Under the pieces are notes generated by a model. It made no database searches. It was not told the DNA's origin and saw only the letters and a program-made list of their open reading frames with translations. Source: Ruegeria arenilitoris (GTDB lineage Bacteria; Pseudomonadota; Alphaproteobacteria; Rhodobacterales; Rhodobacteraceae). Taken from it: DNA of 64,000 nucleotides. Positions 42,634 to 52,806 of the stretch are shown here, one piece after another. The DNA is taken from positions 558,001 through 622,000 of the forward strand of contig NZ_WQDA01000002.1 of NCBI RefSeq assembly GCF_013032855.1, given 5' to 3'. How positions within the stretch are numbered: the stretch's first letter is position 1; each line of letters begins with the position of its first letter. The position numbers and the translations under genes are program-made.

Positions 42634-44902
42634 TCGACAACAATTCCCAAACCTTGACCGGAGTGAACGGCATGTCCGCCTGCCGCACCCCATGATCCCA
42701 GAGCGCATCCTGCACCGCATTTGCAACCGCGGCCAATGCGCCAACGGTGCCTGCCTCGCCGCATCCTTTCATTCCCATGGGGTTGGCGGTCGACGGAACC
42801 GGCGCCGAGGTAAACCTAATCATGGGTATGTCAGCGGCGCGCGGCAAGGCGTAATCCATGAACGTTGCCGTGAGCAACTGCCCCTCACCATCATGCACCA
42901 CGTGCTCGCACAGCGCCTGGCCGATACCCTGAGCCACCCCGCCATGCACCTGCCCTTCGGCCAGCATGGGGTTGATGAGATTGCCGAAATCATCGACGAC
43001 CGTATAGCGGTCGACCGTCGTCGTGCCGGTTTCCGGGTCGATCACGATCTCGGCAACATGGGCGCCGTTGGGATAGCTGCGCGCCTCAAGCCGCGTGCGG
43101 GCCTCGTGCTGCAGCAGGTCGGTGCGGCCATCCGCGCGGGCCATCTCGGCCGCTTCGATCAGCGTGGGCGTCAGGTTCGACCCCGGCGCGCGAAAGGTTT
43201 CATGGTCGAAGGTCACATTACTTTCCTCGACCCCCATTTTATCCGCCAGATAGGGCGTGAATGCGGCAATCATCTGGTCAATCGTGACCAGCGTCGCCGC
43301 GCTTTGGACCGTGACCGAGCGCGACCCGCCGGTGCCTCCGCCCTGCGCCATGCGGTCGCTGTCGCCCTGCACGACCCGGATTCGGTCGGCCGGAATCCCC
43401 GTCTGATCCGACAGGAACTGGGCATAGACCGTCTCATGCCCCTGCCCGTTCGATTGCGTCCCGACATAAAGATTCACGGTTCCGTCCTGACAGAATTCGA
43501 CTTTTGCGCCTTCGGAAGGGTCACCCAGAATGCTTTCGATATAGTAACAAAGCCCCTGCCCCCGGATCAGGCCGCGTTCGGCGTCGGCGGCCTTGCGCGC
43601 GGCGAAACCATCGGTCTGTTCGGCGGCGCGGGACAGGACCATTCCGAAATCGCCCACGTCATAGGTTTCACCGGTGGCCGAGACATAGGGAAAGTTGTCG
43701 GGTCGGATGAAGTTGCGGCGGCGCAGCTCCCACGGGTCGACGCCCAGTTCCCGCGCGGCGCGGTCCATCGCGCGTTCCAGCACATAGATCGCCTCGGGTC
43801 GGCCGGCACCGCGATAGGCATCGACCTGAGTGGTGTTGGTATAAAACCCCTCGACCCGCAGATAGGTTTTCTGCACGTCATAGACGCCGGGCAGCACGCA
43901 TTTGAACAGGTTGGTCTGGATCGCCTGACCGAAATGGCTGTTGTAGGCGCCCAGGTTGCAGCGGCTGTGGACCCGGTAGGCGGTGATCCGAAGATCCTCG
44001 TCAAAGGCCAGCTCGGCCAGCGAGGTCAGGTCGCGCCCGTGGTGGTCGGACAGCATCGCCTCGGTCCGGTCCGACATCCAGTGCACGGGCTGGCCCAGCT
44101 GCATCGCCGCCACCGCGACCGAGAAATACTCGGGATACGGCATCGCCTTCATGCCGAACCCGCCGCCCACATCGGGCGTGGTGACGTGGACGGCCTGCGG
44201 GTCCAGCCGCAGCTTGTCGGCCAGCTGCGCCTTCATCCCCCAGACACCCTGCCCGCCATAGCTGAAATGCAGCCGCCCGTCGGACCAGACCGCGTTGCAG
44301 CCGCGCGGCTCGATCGAGTTCACGATCACCCGGTTGTCGGCCACCTGCAGCGACACGACATGGGCGGCGGCGTCAAAGGCGTCCTGGGTCGCGGCCTCGT
44401 CGCCCACGGCCCAGTCAAAGGCGCGGTTGTCGGGCGCCTCGGGGTGCAGCGGCTCACCGCCCGGCGCAAGGTCCAGCTTGGCGGGGCGGTCGGCTGTGTC
44501 CATCCAGATCAGCTCGGCGGCGTCGCGGGCCTGCGCCAGCGTTTCGGCCACGACCATCGCCACCGGCTCGCCGACGAAGCGCACCCGGTCGCGGGCCAGC
44601 ATGTGGCGCGGGGGATTGGCGGCGCGGGTGCCGTCGCGGTTGACAAGGATCGTGGCGCTCAGCACCGGGTCGATCCCGGCGGCGATCAAGTCATCGATGG
44701 TCAGCACCAGCCGCACGCCGGGCGCGGCGCGGGCAGCGTTGAGGTCCAGCCCGGTGATGTCGCCATGCGCCACCGGGCTGCGAAAGAACACCGCGTGCAG
44801 CGCGCCGGGTGGCACCGTATCGTCCATGTAGCGCCCCTGCCCGGTCAGGAACCGCTGATCCTCGGTCCGGGTGACCGGTTGGCTCTTGCCGAACTTTTCC
44901 AT
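42611..44902 (-). CDS. xanthine dehydrogenase-family molybdopterin-binding subunit (CoxL form II-like)
   Basis: The 763-residue protein fits the molybdenum-binding large subunit of the xanthine oxidase family, with the N-terminal RFLTGQGRYMDD, the CoxL-type PDVGGGFGMK and the active-site loop AYRGAGR at residues 362-368. Form I CO dehydrogenase has AYRCSFR instead, so this is a form II protein with an unknown substrate and is not expected to oxidise CO. The small iron-sulfur and medium FAD subunits that normally flank it are absent. It is followed by a DUF2235 gene with overlapping start. Upstream lies divergent valS (145-bp gap). Confidence 0.9.
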   Translation of the reverse strand: MEKFGKSQPVTRTEDQRFLTGQGRYMDDTVPPGALHAVFFRSPVAHGDITGLDLNAARAAPGVRLVLTIDDLIAAGIDPVLSATILVNRDGTRAANPPRHMLARDRVRFVGEPVAMVVAETLAQARDAAELIWMDTADRPAKLDLAPGGEPLHPEAPDNRAFDWAVGDEAATQDAFDAAAHVVSLQVADNRVIVNSIEPRGCNAVWSDGRLHFSYGGQGVWGMKAQLADKLRLDPQAVHVTTPDVGGGFGMKAMPYPEYFSVAVAAMQLGQPVHWMSDRTEAMLSDHHGRDLTSLAELAFDEDLRITAYRVHSRCNLGAYNSHFGQAIQTNLFKCVLPGVYDVQKTYLRVEGFYTNTTQVDAYRGAGRPEAIYVLERAMDRAARELGVDPWELRRRNFIRPDNFPYVSATGETYDVGDFGMVLSRAAEQTDGFAARKAADAERGLIRGQGLCYYIESILGDPSEGAKVEFCQDGTVNLYVGTQSNGQGHETVYAQFLSDQTGIPADRIRVVQGDSDRMAQGGGTGGSRSVTVQSAATLVTIDQMIAAFTPYLADKMGVEESNVTFDHETFRAPGSNLTPTLIEAAEMARADGRTDLLQHEARTRLEARSYPNGAHVAEIVIDPETGTTTVDRYTVVDDFGNLINPMLAEGQVHGGVAQGIGQALCEHVVHDGEGQLLTATFMDYALPRAADIPMIRFTSAPVPSTANPMGMKGCGEAGTVGALAAVANAVQDALWDHGVRQADMPFTPVKVWELLSNGTVAVR

Positions 44903-45047
44903 GACGCGCCCCTTTCACTGCCTCAGACCGCGACCCTAGCTTTGATGCGACGGATGTCCAGTGCGCGGGGTGCTTGGCCCTTTCCCTTCCCTCCGCCATT
45001 CGCTATTGCAGGCGCTGACCCAAGATCGATGACGCAGGACGCACCCG

Positions 45048-48000
45048 ATGGCGATGGACAAGACATTCAACGCGGCCGAGGCCGAGGCCCGGATCTACAA
45101 GGCCTGGGAACAGGCCGGAGCCTTTAAGGCAGGCGCGAACAAGTCGCGCGACGAAAGCTTTTGCATCATGATCCCGCCGCCGAACGTGACCGGTGCGCTG
45201 CATGTGGGCCATGCGTTCAACAACACCCTGCAGGACATCCTGATCCGCTGGCACCGGATGCGCGGGTTCGACACGTTGTGGCAGCCTGGGCAGGACCATG
45301 CCGGCATCGCCACGCAGATGCAGGTCGAGAAGATGCTCGCCGCCACGCAACAACCCAGCCGGAACGAACTGGGCCGTGAGAAGTTTCTCGAGAAGGTCTG
45401 GGAGTGGAAGGGCGAATACGGCGGCACCATCATCGAGCAGCTGAAACGCCTCGGCTCTTCGTGCGACTGGTCGCGCAACGCCTTCACCATGGCCGGCGCG
45501 GCCGGCGACCCGCGCACGGGCCACGAAAACAGCCCCAACTTCCATGACGCGGTCATCAAGGTCTTTGTCGACATGTACGACAAGGGCCTGATCTACCGCG
45601 GCAAGCGGCTGGTCAACTGGGACCCGCATTTCGAGACCGCGATCTCGGACCTCGAGGTCGAGAATATCGAGGTCGCCGGCCATATGTGGCACTTCAAGTA
45701 CCCGCTGGCCGGGGGCGAGACCTACACCTACGTCGAAAAGGACGAGGACGGGAACATCGTTCTTGAGGAAGAGCGCGACTATATCTCGATCGCCACGACC
45801 CGCCCCGAGACCATGCTGGGCGACGGCGCGGTTGCGGTGCACCCGTCGGACGAACGCTATGCGCCCATCGTCGGCAAGCTGTGCGAAATCCCTGTGGGCC
45901 CGAAAGAGCATCGCCGCCAGATCCCGATCATCACCGACGAATACCCCGACCCGAATTTCGGCTCGGGCGCGGTGAAAATCACCGGCGCGCATGACTTCAA
46001 CGACTATCAGGTGGCCAAGCGCGGCAAGATCCCGATGTACCGCCTGATGGACACGCGCGGCCACATGCGGGCCGACGGCGCGCCCTACGCGGACGAAGCC
46101 GCCAAGGCCCAGGAATATGCCCGCGGGCGCGAATTCACCGAGAACGAGATCGACGCGATCAACCTGGTGCCCGACCATCTGCGCGGCCTCGACCGTTTCG
46201 AGGCGCGCGCCAAGGTGGTCGAAGAGATCACCGCCGAAGGCCTGGCCGTGATGACCCGCGCGGATGATCCGCGCCTGGGATCGACCGCGCTGAAACCCGA
46301 TGCCGAGGGCGCCGACGCGCTGGTGCCGCTGGTCGAGAGCAAACCGATCATGCAGCCCTTCGGCGACCGCTCGAAGGTGGTGATCGAGCCGATGCTGACC
46401 GACCAGTGGTTCGTCGAGACGTCAAAGATCGTGGGCCCCGCGCTGGACGCGGTGCGCGACGGCCGGGTCAAGATCATCCCGGAATCGGGCGAAAAGACCT
46501 ATTACCACTGGCTCGAGAACATCGAACCCTGGTGCATCAGCCGCCAGCTGTGGTGGGGACACCAGATACCGGTTTGGTATGGGCTGGACCTGTCGGCCGA
46601 GGATTTCAAGGATGACGAAAACGACGGCGAGCTGGACCTGGTCGAACTGGGCCGGCTGCTGAACGAAGGCGGCATGCTGCACCGGGGCGCGGTCATGGAG
46701 TGCGCCGCCAGCTTCGAGGACGTCACCGGGAAATTCCTGGATGACAATGCCGACATTCCCAGCCCGCTCAGCCACGCCACGGTGATCGAGGTGGCCGACA
46801 AGCACGAGGCGATCCACCGGTTCGCCGAAAGCCTGGCGCAATACGCGATCGACCGCGATCCGACCAAGCTGGTCTATCCGGTCTGGCGTGACCCGGATGT
46901 GCTGGACACCTGGTTCTCGTCCGGCCTGTGGCCCATCGGCACGCTGGGCTGGCCCGAACAAACCGAGGAGTTGCAGCGCTACTTCCCCACCGATGTCCTG
47001 ATCACCGGGTTCGACATCCTGTTCTTCTGGGTCGCCCGGATGATGATGATGCAGCTAGCCGTGGTGAACGAAATCCCGTTCCACACCGTCTATCTGCACC
47101 AGCTCGTCCGCGACGAGAAGGGCAAGAAGATGTCCAAGACCACCGGCAACGTCATCGACCCGCTGGAAATCGTGGACGAGTTCGGCGCCGACGCGCTGCG
47201 CTTTACCAACGCCTCGATGGCGGCGATCGGCGGCGTGCTGAAACTGTCGCGCGAGCGGATCACCGGTTATCGTAACTTTGGCACCAAGCTGTGGAACGCC
47301 GTCCGCTTTGCCGAGATGAACGAGGTCTTCACCGACGCCGTCCCGCAACTGGACGTGGCCGACCTGCAGCCCAAGGCCGCCGTGAACCGCTGGATCATCG
47401 GCGAAACCGCCCGCGTGCGGGAAGAGGTCGACGCGGCGCTGGAGAGCTATCGCTTCAATGACGCGGCCAATGCGCTTTATGCCTTTGTCTGGGGCAAGGT
47501 CTGTGACTGGTACGTGGAACTGTCCAAACCGCTGCTGCAGGGCGACGATGCCGAGGCCCAGGCCGAGACCCGCGCCACCATGCGCTGGGTTCTGGATCAG
47601 TGCCTGGTCCTGCTGCACCCGATCATGCCCTTCATCACCGAAGAGCTGTGGGGCCTGACCGGCACCCGTGCCAAGATGCTGGTGCATGCCGACTGGCCCA
47701 GCTATGCCGCCGCCGATCTGGTCGATGCCGACGCGGATCGCGAGATGAACTGGGTGATCTCGGTGATCGAGAACACCCGCTCGGCCCGCGCCCAGATGCG
47801 CGTTCCGGCGGGCCTGTACGTGCCGATGCTGGTGACCGAGATCGACGCCCACGGCCAGGCCGCCTGGGACCGGAACGAGGCGCTGATCAAACGGCTGGCC
47901 CGGATCGACAGCCTGACCAAGGCCGACACGTTGCCCAAGGGCACGATCTCGATCGCGGCGCCCGGCGCGTCCTTTGGCCTGCCGCTGGCCGACATCATCG

Positions 48001-48209
48001 ACATCGGCGCCGAGAAGGAACGGCTGGAAAAAGCCAAGGGCAAACTGGCCAAGGAACTGGGCGGTCTGCGCGGGCGTCTCAACAACCCCAAATTCGTGGC
48101 CTCGGCCCCGGAAGAGGTGGTGGAAGAGGCCAAGGCCAACCTCGCCGCCCGCGAAGAGGAAGAGGCCCGCATAAACGAGGCGCTGGCCCGACTGGCCGAG
48201 ATCGCCTGA
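45048..48209 (+). CDS. valS: valyl-tRNA synthetase
   Basis: The 1053-residue class I synthetase begins [20 protein letters not shown] and has the HIGH-type signature HVGHAFNN and KMSKTTG, with a large editing (CP1) domain. The anticodon-binding region is followed by a C-terminal coiled coil ([20 protein letters not shown]). The length is normal. ATG codons at 45048 and 45054 are both possible starts. A perfect terminator lies just downstream. Confidence 0.98.
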   Translation: MAMDKTFNAAEAEARIYKAWEQAGAFKAGANKSRDESFCIMIPPPNVTGALHVGHAFNNTLQDILIRWHRMRGFDTLWQPGQDHAGIATQMQVEKMLAATQQPSRNELGREKFLEKVWEWKGEYGGTIIEQLKRLGSSCDWSRNAFTMAGAAGDPRTGHENSPNFHDAVIKVFVDMYDKGLIYRGKRLVNWDPHFETAISDLEVENIEVAGHMWHFKYPLAGGETYTYVEKDEDGNIVLEEERDYISIATTRPETMLGDGAVAVHPSDERYAPIVGKLCEIPVGPKEHRRQIPIITDEYPDPNFGSGAVKITGAHDFNDYQVAKRGKIPMYRLMDTRGHMRADGAPYADEAAKAQEYARGREFTENEIDAINLVPDHLRGLDRFEARAKVVEEITAEGLAVMTRADDPRLGSTALKPDAEGADALVPLVESKPIMQPFGDRSKVVIEPMLTDQWFVETSKIVGPALDAVRDGRVKIIPESGEKTYYHWLENIEPWCISRQLWWGHQIPVWYGLDLSAEDFKDDENDGELDLVELGRLLNEGGMLHRGAVMECAASFEDVTGKFLDDNADIPSPLSHATVIEVADKHEAIHRFAESLAQYAIDRDPTKLVYPVWRDPDVLDTWFSSGLWPIGTLGWPEQTEELQRYFPTDVLITGFDILFFWVARMMMMQLAVVNEIPFHTVYLHQLVRDEKGKKMSKTTGNVIDPLEIVDEFGADALRFTNASMAAIGGVLKLSRERITGYRNFGTKLWNAVRFAEMNEVFTDAVPQLDVADLQPKAAVNRWIIGETARVREEVDAALESYRFNDAANALYAFVWGKVCDWYVELSKPLLQGDDAEAQAETRATMRWVLDQCLVLLHPIMPFITEELWGLTGTRAKMLVHADWPSYAAADLVDADADREMNWVISVIENTRSARAQMRVPAGLYVPMLVTEIDAHGQAAWDRNEALIKRLARIDSLTKADTLPKGTISIAAPGASFGLPLADIIDIGAEKERLEKAKGKLAKELGGLRGRLNNPKFVASAPEEVVEEAKANLAAREEEEARINEALARLAEIA

Positions 48210-48240
48210 TCCGTCAGCCCCTCGCATAAGCTTGACGAAA

Positions 48241-48270
48241 CCCCGCCGCGCACGCCCGGCGGGGTTTTTT
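48241..48270 (+). terminator. intrinsic terminator of valS
   Basis: An 8-bp stem (CCCCGCCG at 48241-48248 with CGGCGGGG at 48257-48264) is followed by TTTTTT (48265-48270). It starts 32 bases after the valS stop and ends before the BenE gene. It is one of the clearest terminators in the window. Confidence 0.93.
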
Positions 48271-48337
48271 GCACCCGGCCCTGTTCACCGGGCCAAACGG
48301 TTGCTAGCAATCTCGGGACCAATCCACCGAGGCCTCC

Positions 48338-49504
48338 ATGTCCAGACCCTTTCCGCCGATGCAGACCGTTTCTACCGGGCTGGTCGTGGCCGTAGTCGGC
48401 TTTTTCAGTTCCTTTCCGATTGTCCTGCAGGGGCTGGATGCCATGGGCGCCTCGGGGCCGCAGGCGGCATCGGGGCTGATGATGGCCGCCCTTGCCATGG
48501 GGCTGGCGGCGATCGTGCTCAGCCTGTGGTACCGCCAACCGATCAGCGTGGCCTGGTCCACGCCCGGTGCGGCGCTGCTGGCGGTTTCGGCCGCGCCGGC
48601 CGCGGGTTTCTCGGGTGCCATCGGCGCATTCCTGTTTGCGGGTGCGCTGACCGTGCTGGCCGGGATGTGGCACCCGCTGGGACGGTTGGCAGCGGCTATT
48701 CCCACCTCCTTGGCGCAGGCAATGCTGGGAGGGGTGCTGCTGCCGCTGTGCATCGTCCCGTTCCAGGCCGCGGTCGAGATCCCCTGGCAGGCCCTGCCGG
48801 TGATCCTGACCTGGTTCATCGCCGGACGTGTGCACAGACTGCTGGCGGTTCCCGCCGCCGTACTGGCCGCCGCGCTGGTCGTAGTTCTGTTCTCTGACGG
48901 ACCGTCGGTCCGCCCCGACCACCTGCTGGCTGCGCCGGTCTGGATCACGCCCACCTTCTCGGTGGCGTCGATGATCGGCATCGGGGTGCCGCTGTTCGTG
49001 GTCACGATGGCCACGCAGAACATCCCCGGCATCGCGGTCGTGCGCAGCTTTGGCTATGCCCCGGTCGCAGGGCGGCTGTTCTCGGCGGTGGGCGGGGCCA
49101 GCATCCTGTCGGCCCCCTTCGGCGCGCCGGCGACTTGCCTCGCGGCCATCACCGCCGCCATGTGCTCGAACGAGGACAGCCACCCCGACCGGGATCAGCG
49201 CTATTGGTCTGCGGTCATGGCCGGGGTGTTCTATTGCCTGTTCGGGGTATTCGCCGTGGCCATCACCGGGTTTGCCGCCCATGCCGATCCGATGCTGATG
49301 GGCACGTTGACCGGCGTGGCGCTGATCGGGGTCATGGCCAACGCCACCTTCGCCGCGCTCGAGGTTCCGGCCGAGCGCGAAGCCGCGATCCTGACCTTTG
49401 CCATCACCGCCTCGGGCATCACCGTGTTTGGCCTGGGCGCGGCGGTCTGGGGTCTGCTGGCAGGCGGCATCGCCTATGGGGTGACGACGCGCCTGCGGGG
49501 CTGA
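48338..49504 (+). CDS. BenE-type benzoate/H+ symporter family transporter
   Basis: The 388-residue protein has 11-12 hydrophobic helices and BenE-family features (MSRPFPPMQTVSTGLVVAVV, YRQPISVAWSTPGAALLAVS, VTMATQNIPGIAVVRSFGY, SAPFGAPATCLAAITAAMCS). In Acinetobacter BenE imports benzoate with protons, but wider homologues may move other aromatic acids or nucleobases. No benzoate catabolic gene is nearby. It is followed by a convergent crotonase gene. Confidence 0.9.
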   Translation: MSRPFPPMQTVSTGLVVAVVGFFSSFPIVLQGLDAMGASGPQAASGLMMAALAMGLAAIVLSLWYRQPISVAWSTPGAALLAVSAAPAAGFSGAIGAFLFAGALTVLAGMWHPLGRLAAAIPTSLAQAMLGGVLLPLCIVPFQAAVEIPWQALPVILTWFIAGRVHRLLAVPAAVLAAALVVVLFSDGPSVRPDHLLAAPVWITPTFSVASMIGIGVPLFVVTMATQNIPGIAVVRSFGYAPVAGRLFSAVGGASILSAPFGAPATCLAAITAAMCSNEDSHPDRDQRYWSAVMAGVFYCLFGVFAVAITGFAAHADPMLMGTLTGVALIGVMANATFAALEVPAEREAAILTFAITASGITVFGLGAAVWGLLAGGIAYGVTTRLRG

Positions 49505-49530
49505 GGCCCACCTGGCCGCGGCCCGCGAGT

Positions 49531-50313
49531 TTACTTGAACTCGGGCTTGCGGCCCTGCATCTGGGCCATCACCACTTCCATCTGGTCGGGTTTGCCGATC
49601 AGCTCGACCTGTTCGGCGGATTCGGCCAGCAGAACCTCGGCGCGCGACTTGGTTTCGGCCACCTCGATCAGGCGTTTCGCGGCGCGGATGGCCGAGGGGC
49701 TCCTGCCCGCAATATCCTCGGCCAGCGCGATGGCTTCGGTCAGCGGATCATCCGACAGGCTGGTGACCAACCCCCAGTCGGCGGCCTGGGCGGCACCGAT
49801 GGGCCGCGCGGTATAGGTCAGCAGGCGCAGCACGTCGGACCGTACCAGTTTCGGCAACAGGACCATGCCGCCCATGTCGGGGATGATGCCCCATTTCATC
49901 TCCATCACGGCCAGCTTGGCATCGGGATGGGCGATCCGGATATCGGCGCCCAGCGCGATCTGCAGGCCACCGCCATAGGCCACGCCCTGAATGGCGCAGA
50001 TCACCGGCACCGGCACGCGGCGCCAGATCAGCGCCAGTTCCTGCATCTCATTCGCGTCGTCATGGCTGCGGGTCATCAGCCACTCGGTCGGGTCCTTGTG
50101 CGCCATGGCCGCGAAACTGGCCATGTCGAGCCCAGCGCAGAAGCTTTTGCCCTCGCCCGACAGGACCACGGCCCGGGCGTCCGAGGCGGCGACCTCTTGC
50201 CCCGCTGCCAGGATCGCCTTGACCGTCGCATCATCCAGCGCGTTCATCTTGTCGCCGCGGGTCAGGGTGACATGGGCGATGTGGTTCCTGTATTCGACTG
50301 ATACGCGCGCCAT
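49531..50313 (-). CDS. crotonase-type enoyl-CoA hydratase/isomerase family protein
   Basis: The 260-residue protein begins MARVSVEYRNHIAHVTLTRG with the crotonase fold. The first oxyanion-hole region (GEGKSFCAGLDMASFAAMAH) and the second (AIQGVAYGGGLQIALGADIR) are present. A downstream block (EMKWGIIPDMGGMVLLPKLV) has Asp in place of the second catalytic glutamate of hydratases, so the reaction may differ from simple hydration. The C-terminus is family-like. The substrate is probably an acyl-CoA ester. It is divergent from the HisC-like gene. Confidence 0.9.
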   Translation of the reverse strand: MARVSVEYRNHIAHVTLTRGDKMNALDDATVKAILAAGQEVAASDARAVVLSGEGKSFCAGLDMASFAAMAHKDPTEWLMTRSHDDANEMQELALIWRRVPVPVICAIQGVAYGGGLQIALGADIRIAHPDAKLAVMEMKWGIIPDMGGMVLLPKLVRSDVLRLLTYTARPIGAAQAADWGLVTSLSDDPLTEAIALAEDIAGRSPSAIRAAKRLIEVAETKSRAEVLLAESAEQVELIGKPDQMEVVMAQMQGRKPEFK

Positions 50314-50457
50314 CTGGGCCTCCGGGTTTGATGTTCCGGGCAAACAATGCCCCGAAACCCGCAGCCGACGCCAGCCCGACGTGAGGGCAGACCGGTGCGG
50401 ACGCCCCGGCCTCATGCAAGGCTTGCCCCGGCCATGCCCTTGGGATTATCTGCGCCC

Positions 50458-51567
50458 ATGACCGGACCCAGATACACCCCGCTTGCACAATCCCTGCCCG
50501 CAACCGTGCCCTTCGTCGGCCCCGAGACGCAGGAGCGCCAGCGCGGCGCGCCCTTCGTGGCCCGGCTGGGCGCGAACGAGAACGTGTTCGGCCCCTCGCC
50601 CCGCGCGATCGAGGCGATGCGGCAGGCCGCTGACGGCATCTGGATGTATGGCGACCCCGAAAACCACGATCTGCGCCATGCACTGGCCGATCATCACGGG
50701 ATCAGCCCCGACAACATCGTGGTCGGAGAAGGCATCGACGGGCTTTTGGGCTATTTGGTGCGTCTGATGGTCGGTCCGGGCGATGCGGTCGTGACCTCGG
50801 ACGGGGCCTATCCCACCTTCAACTACCACGTCGCGGGCTATGGCGGGGCGATCCACAAGGTGCCTTATGCCAATGATCACGAAGACCTGGCCGCCCTGTT
50901 CGCCAAGGCGGCCGAGGTCGAGGCCAAGCTGGTCTATCTGGCCAATCCTGACAACCCGATGGGCAGCTGGCATCGCGGCGCTGACATCGTCGCGGCGATG
51001 GACGCCCTGCCGGACGGCTGTCTGCTGGTTTTGGACGAGGCTTACGTGGAATGCGCGCCCGATGGCACCGCCGCGCCGGTCACGGCGGATGATCCGCGCG
51101 TGATCCGGATGCGCACCTTTTCCAAGGTCTACGGCATGGCCGGCGCGCGGGTCGGCTATGCGATCGGAGCGCCCGAGTTGATCTCGGCCTTCAACAAGGT
51201 GCGCAACCATTTCGGCATGAACCGCATGGCGCAGGCCGGTGCGCTGGCCGCCCTGCACGATCAGGACTGGCTGGCGCAGGTACAGGCACGGATCGCCTCG
51301 GCCCGCGACCGGATCGGTGCGATTGCGCGTGACAACGGGTTGACCCCGCTGCCCTCGGCCACCAATTTCGTGGCGATCGACTGTGGGCGCGACGGAGCAT
51401 TTGCCAAGGCGGTGCTGGAGGTGCTGGTGGCGCAAGGGATCTTCGTGCGGATGCCATTTGCAGCCCCGCAGAACCGCTGCATCCGCGTCAGTTGCGGCAC
51501 CGAAGCCGAGCTGAACGCCTTTGCCGCCGCCCTGCCGCAGGCGCTGGCGGCAGCGCGCAACGCCTAG
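50458..51567 (+). CDS. pyridoxal phosphate-dependent aminotransferase (class I/II, HisC-like)
   Basis: The 369-residue enzyme is of the HisC-like branch. It has GANENVFGPSPRAIEAM at the substrate entry, VVGEGIDGLLGYLVRLM for the PLP phosphate, LVLDEAYVECAPDG and the PLP lysine in RTFSKVYGMAGARVGYAIG. HisC converts histidinol phosphate, but this gene is not in a his operon, so it may act on aromatic or other amino acids. The stop overlaps the convergent AGXT-like gene by four bases. A longer frame upstream was not used because the family begins at MTGPRYTPL. Confidence 0.9.
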   Translation: MTGPRYTPLAQSLPATVPFVGPETQERQRGAPFVARLGANENVFGPSPRAIEAMRQAADGIWMYGDPENHDLRHALADHHGISPDNIVVGEGIDGLLGYLVRLMVGPGDAVVTSDGAYPTFNYHVAGYGGAIHKVPYANDHEDLAALFAKAAEVEAKLVYLANPDNPMGSWHRGADIVAAMDALPDGCLLVLDEAYVECAPDGTAAPVTADDPRVIRMRTFSKVYGMAGARVGYAIGAPELISAFNKVRNHFGMNRMAQAGALAALHDQDWLAQVQARIASARDRIGAIARDNGLTPLPSATNFVAIDCGRDGAFAKAVLEVLVAQGIFVRMPFAAPQNRCIRVSCGTEAELNAFAAALPQALAAARNA

Positions 51568-52754
51568 CCCGCCAGAACCGCCGCCGCAGCCTCGAGCGCG
51601 CCGGACCCGCGCGGGATCTCCAACGCGGCCATGGCGGTTTCGATGCCGCCCAGCAGGCCCATGACCATGTGCCCGTTCAGATGGCCCATGTGGCCCAGCC
51701 GGAAACACGAGTCCTCGTCCGCCATGCCCAGCCCTATGCCAAGGGTAAGGCCCAGATGCCGCTCGGTATAGCTGCGCAGGGGCGTGCCGCGACCCTCGGT
51801 CAAGCGCAAGGCGGTGACGGCATGGCTGCGATGCGCACGATCGCAGACGTTCAGGTGCAGCGCCCCGCCTTCGGCCCAGACCTCGCAGGCAGCCCAGACG
51901 GCTTGTGCCAGCCGCGCATGGCGGGCCCAGACATGCTCAAGCCCCTCGGCATGGATCAGATCCAGGGCGGCGCGCAGACCATACAGGTGGTGCGTCGGCG
52001 CGGTGCCGCCGAAATACTGATAGAACCAGTCGGGCTCTGCTCGCGGCTGCCAGTCCCAATAGCCCGAAACCCGCGGCATCGCGGCCCGTTTGGCCTTGGC
52101 CCGGTCGTTGAAGAACACGAAGGACATGCCCGCCGGGGTCATCAGCCCCTTCTGGCAGGCGGTGACCATGACATCGACGCCCCAGTCATCCATCTCGAAC
52201 CGGTCGCAGCCCAGCGAGGCGATGCAGTCCGCCATCAGCAATGCCGGGTGGTTCAGATCGTCCAACAGCGCCCGCAGCGCCGGAATGTCGTTGCGGATCG
52301 AGCTTGACGTGTCCACATGCACCGCAAGAACCGCCTTGATCCGGTGGTCGGCATCAGCCCGCAGGGTCTGTGCAATCCGGTCCATGTACCACGGGTCGGA
52401 CGGACCGAAATCGATCAACTCGACCTTGACGCCCAGACGCTCGGCCATTTCCGCCCAGCCATGGGTGAACCGCCCCGAAGCCGGAGCCAGCACGGTTTCC
52501 CCCGGCGCCAGAACGTTGAATAGCGCCGCCTCCCACGCGCCGTGGCCGTTGGCGATGTAGATCGCCACCTCGTGCCGGGTACGGGCCACGCGGCGCAGGT
52601 CGGCCGTCAGGTCGGGCATCATCTCGACCAGTTCACCGGCATAGATATTGGGCGACGGGCGGTGCATCGCCTGCAGCACCGCGTCCGGAATCACGGAAGG
52701 GCCCGGAATGGCCAGATAATTTCGCCCTTGGGCGAAGGAAATACTGTCTGTCAT
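51564..52754 (-). CDS. alanine/serine-glyoxylate aminotransferase family protein
   Basis: The 396-residue fold-type I aminotransferase begins MTDSISFAQGRNYLAIPGPS and has the AGXT motif NIYAGELVEMMPDLTADLRR. The PLP lysine lies in VTACQKGLMTPAGMSFVFFND, and the small-domain block TERHLGLTLGIGLGMADEDS follows. Such enzymes transfer amino groups from alanine, serine or ureidoglycine to glyoxylate. No serine-cycle or purine catabolic cluster is adjacent, so the precise donor is uncertain. The stop overlaps the convergent HisC-like gene by four bases. Confidence 0.93.
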   Translation of the reverse strand: MTDSISFAQGRNYLAIPGPSVIPDAVLQAMHRPSPNIYAGELVEMMPDLTADLRRVARTRHEVAIYIANGHGAWEAALFNVLAPGETVLAPASGRFTHGWAEMAERLGVKVELIDFGPSDPWYMDRIAQTLRADADHRIKAVLAVHVDTSSSIRNDIPALRALLDDLNHPALLMADCIASLGCDRFEMDDWGVDVMVTACQKGLMTPAGMSFVFFNDRAKAKRAAMPRVSGYWDWQPRAEPDWFYQYFGGTAPTHHLYGLRAALDLIHAEGLEHVWARHARLAQAVWAACEVWAEGGALHLNVCDRAHRSHAVTALRLTEGRGTPLRSYTERHLGLTLGIGLGMADEDSCFRLGHMGHLNGHMVMGLLGGIETAMAALEIPRGSGALEAAAAVLAG

Positions 52755-52806
52755 GTGGATCAACCTGCCTGTAATGGCGCCCACCCTAGCGCCCGGCCCG
52801 GCAAGG

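Noticed and set aside
42611-44902. Annotating the CoxL-like protein as aerobic CO dehydrogenase
   Set aside because: The active-site loop is AYRGAGR (form II), not AYRCSFR, and the other subunits are absent, so CO oxidation is not supported.
42539-45127. Open frame of over 800 codons on the plus strand, antisense to the CoxL-like gene
   Set aside because: It is rich in His, Arg, Gly and Val, without any domain pattern, and is the expected reverse frame of a GC-rich coding gene. The minus-strand protein has clear family motifs.
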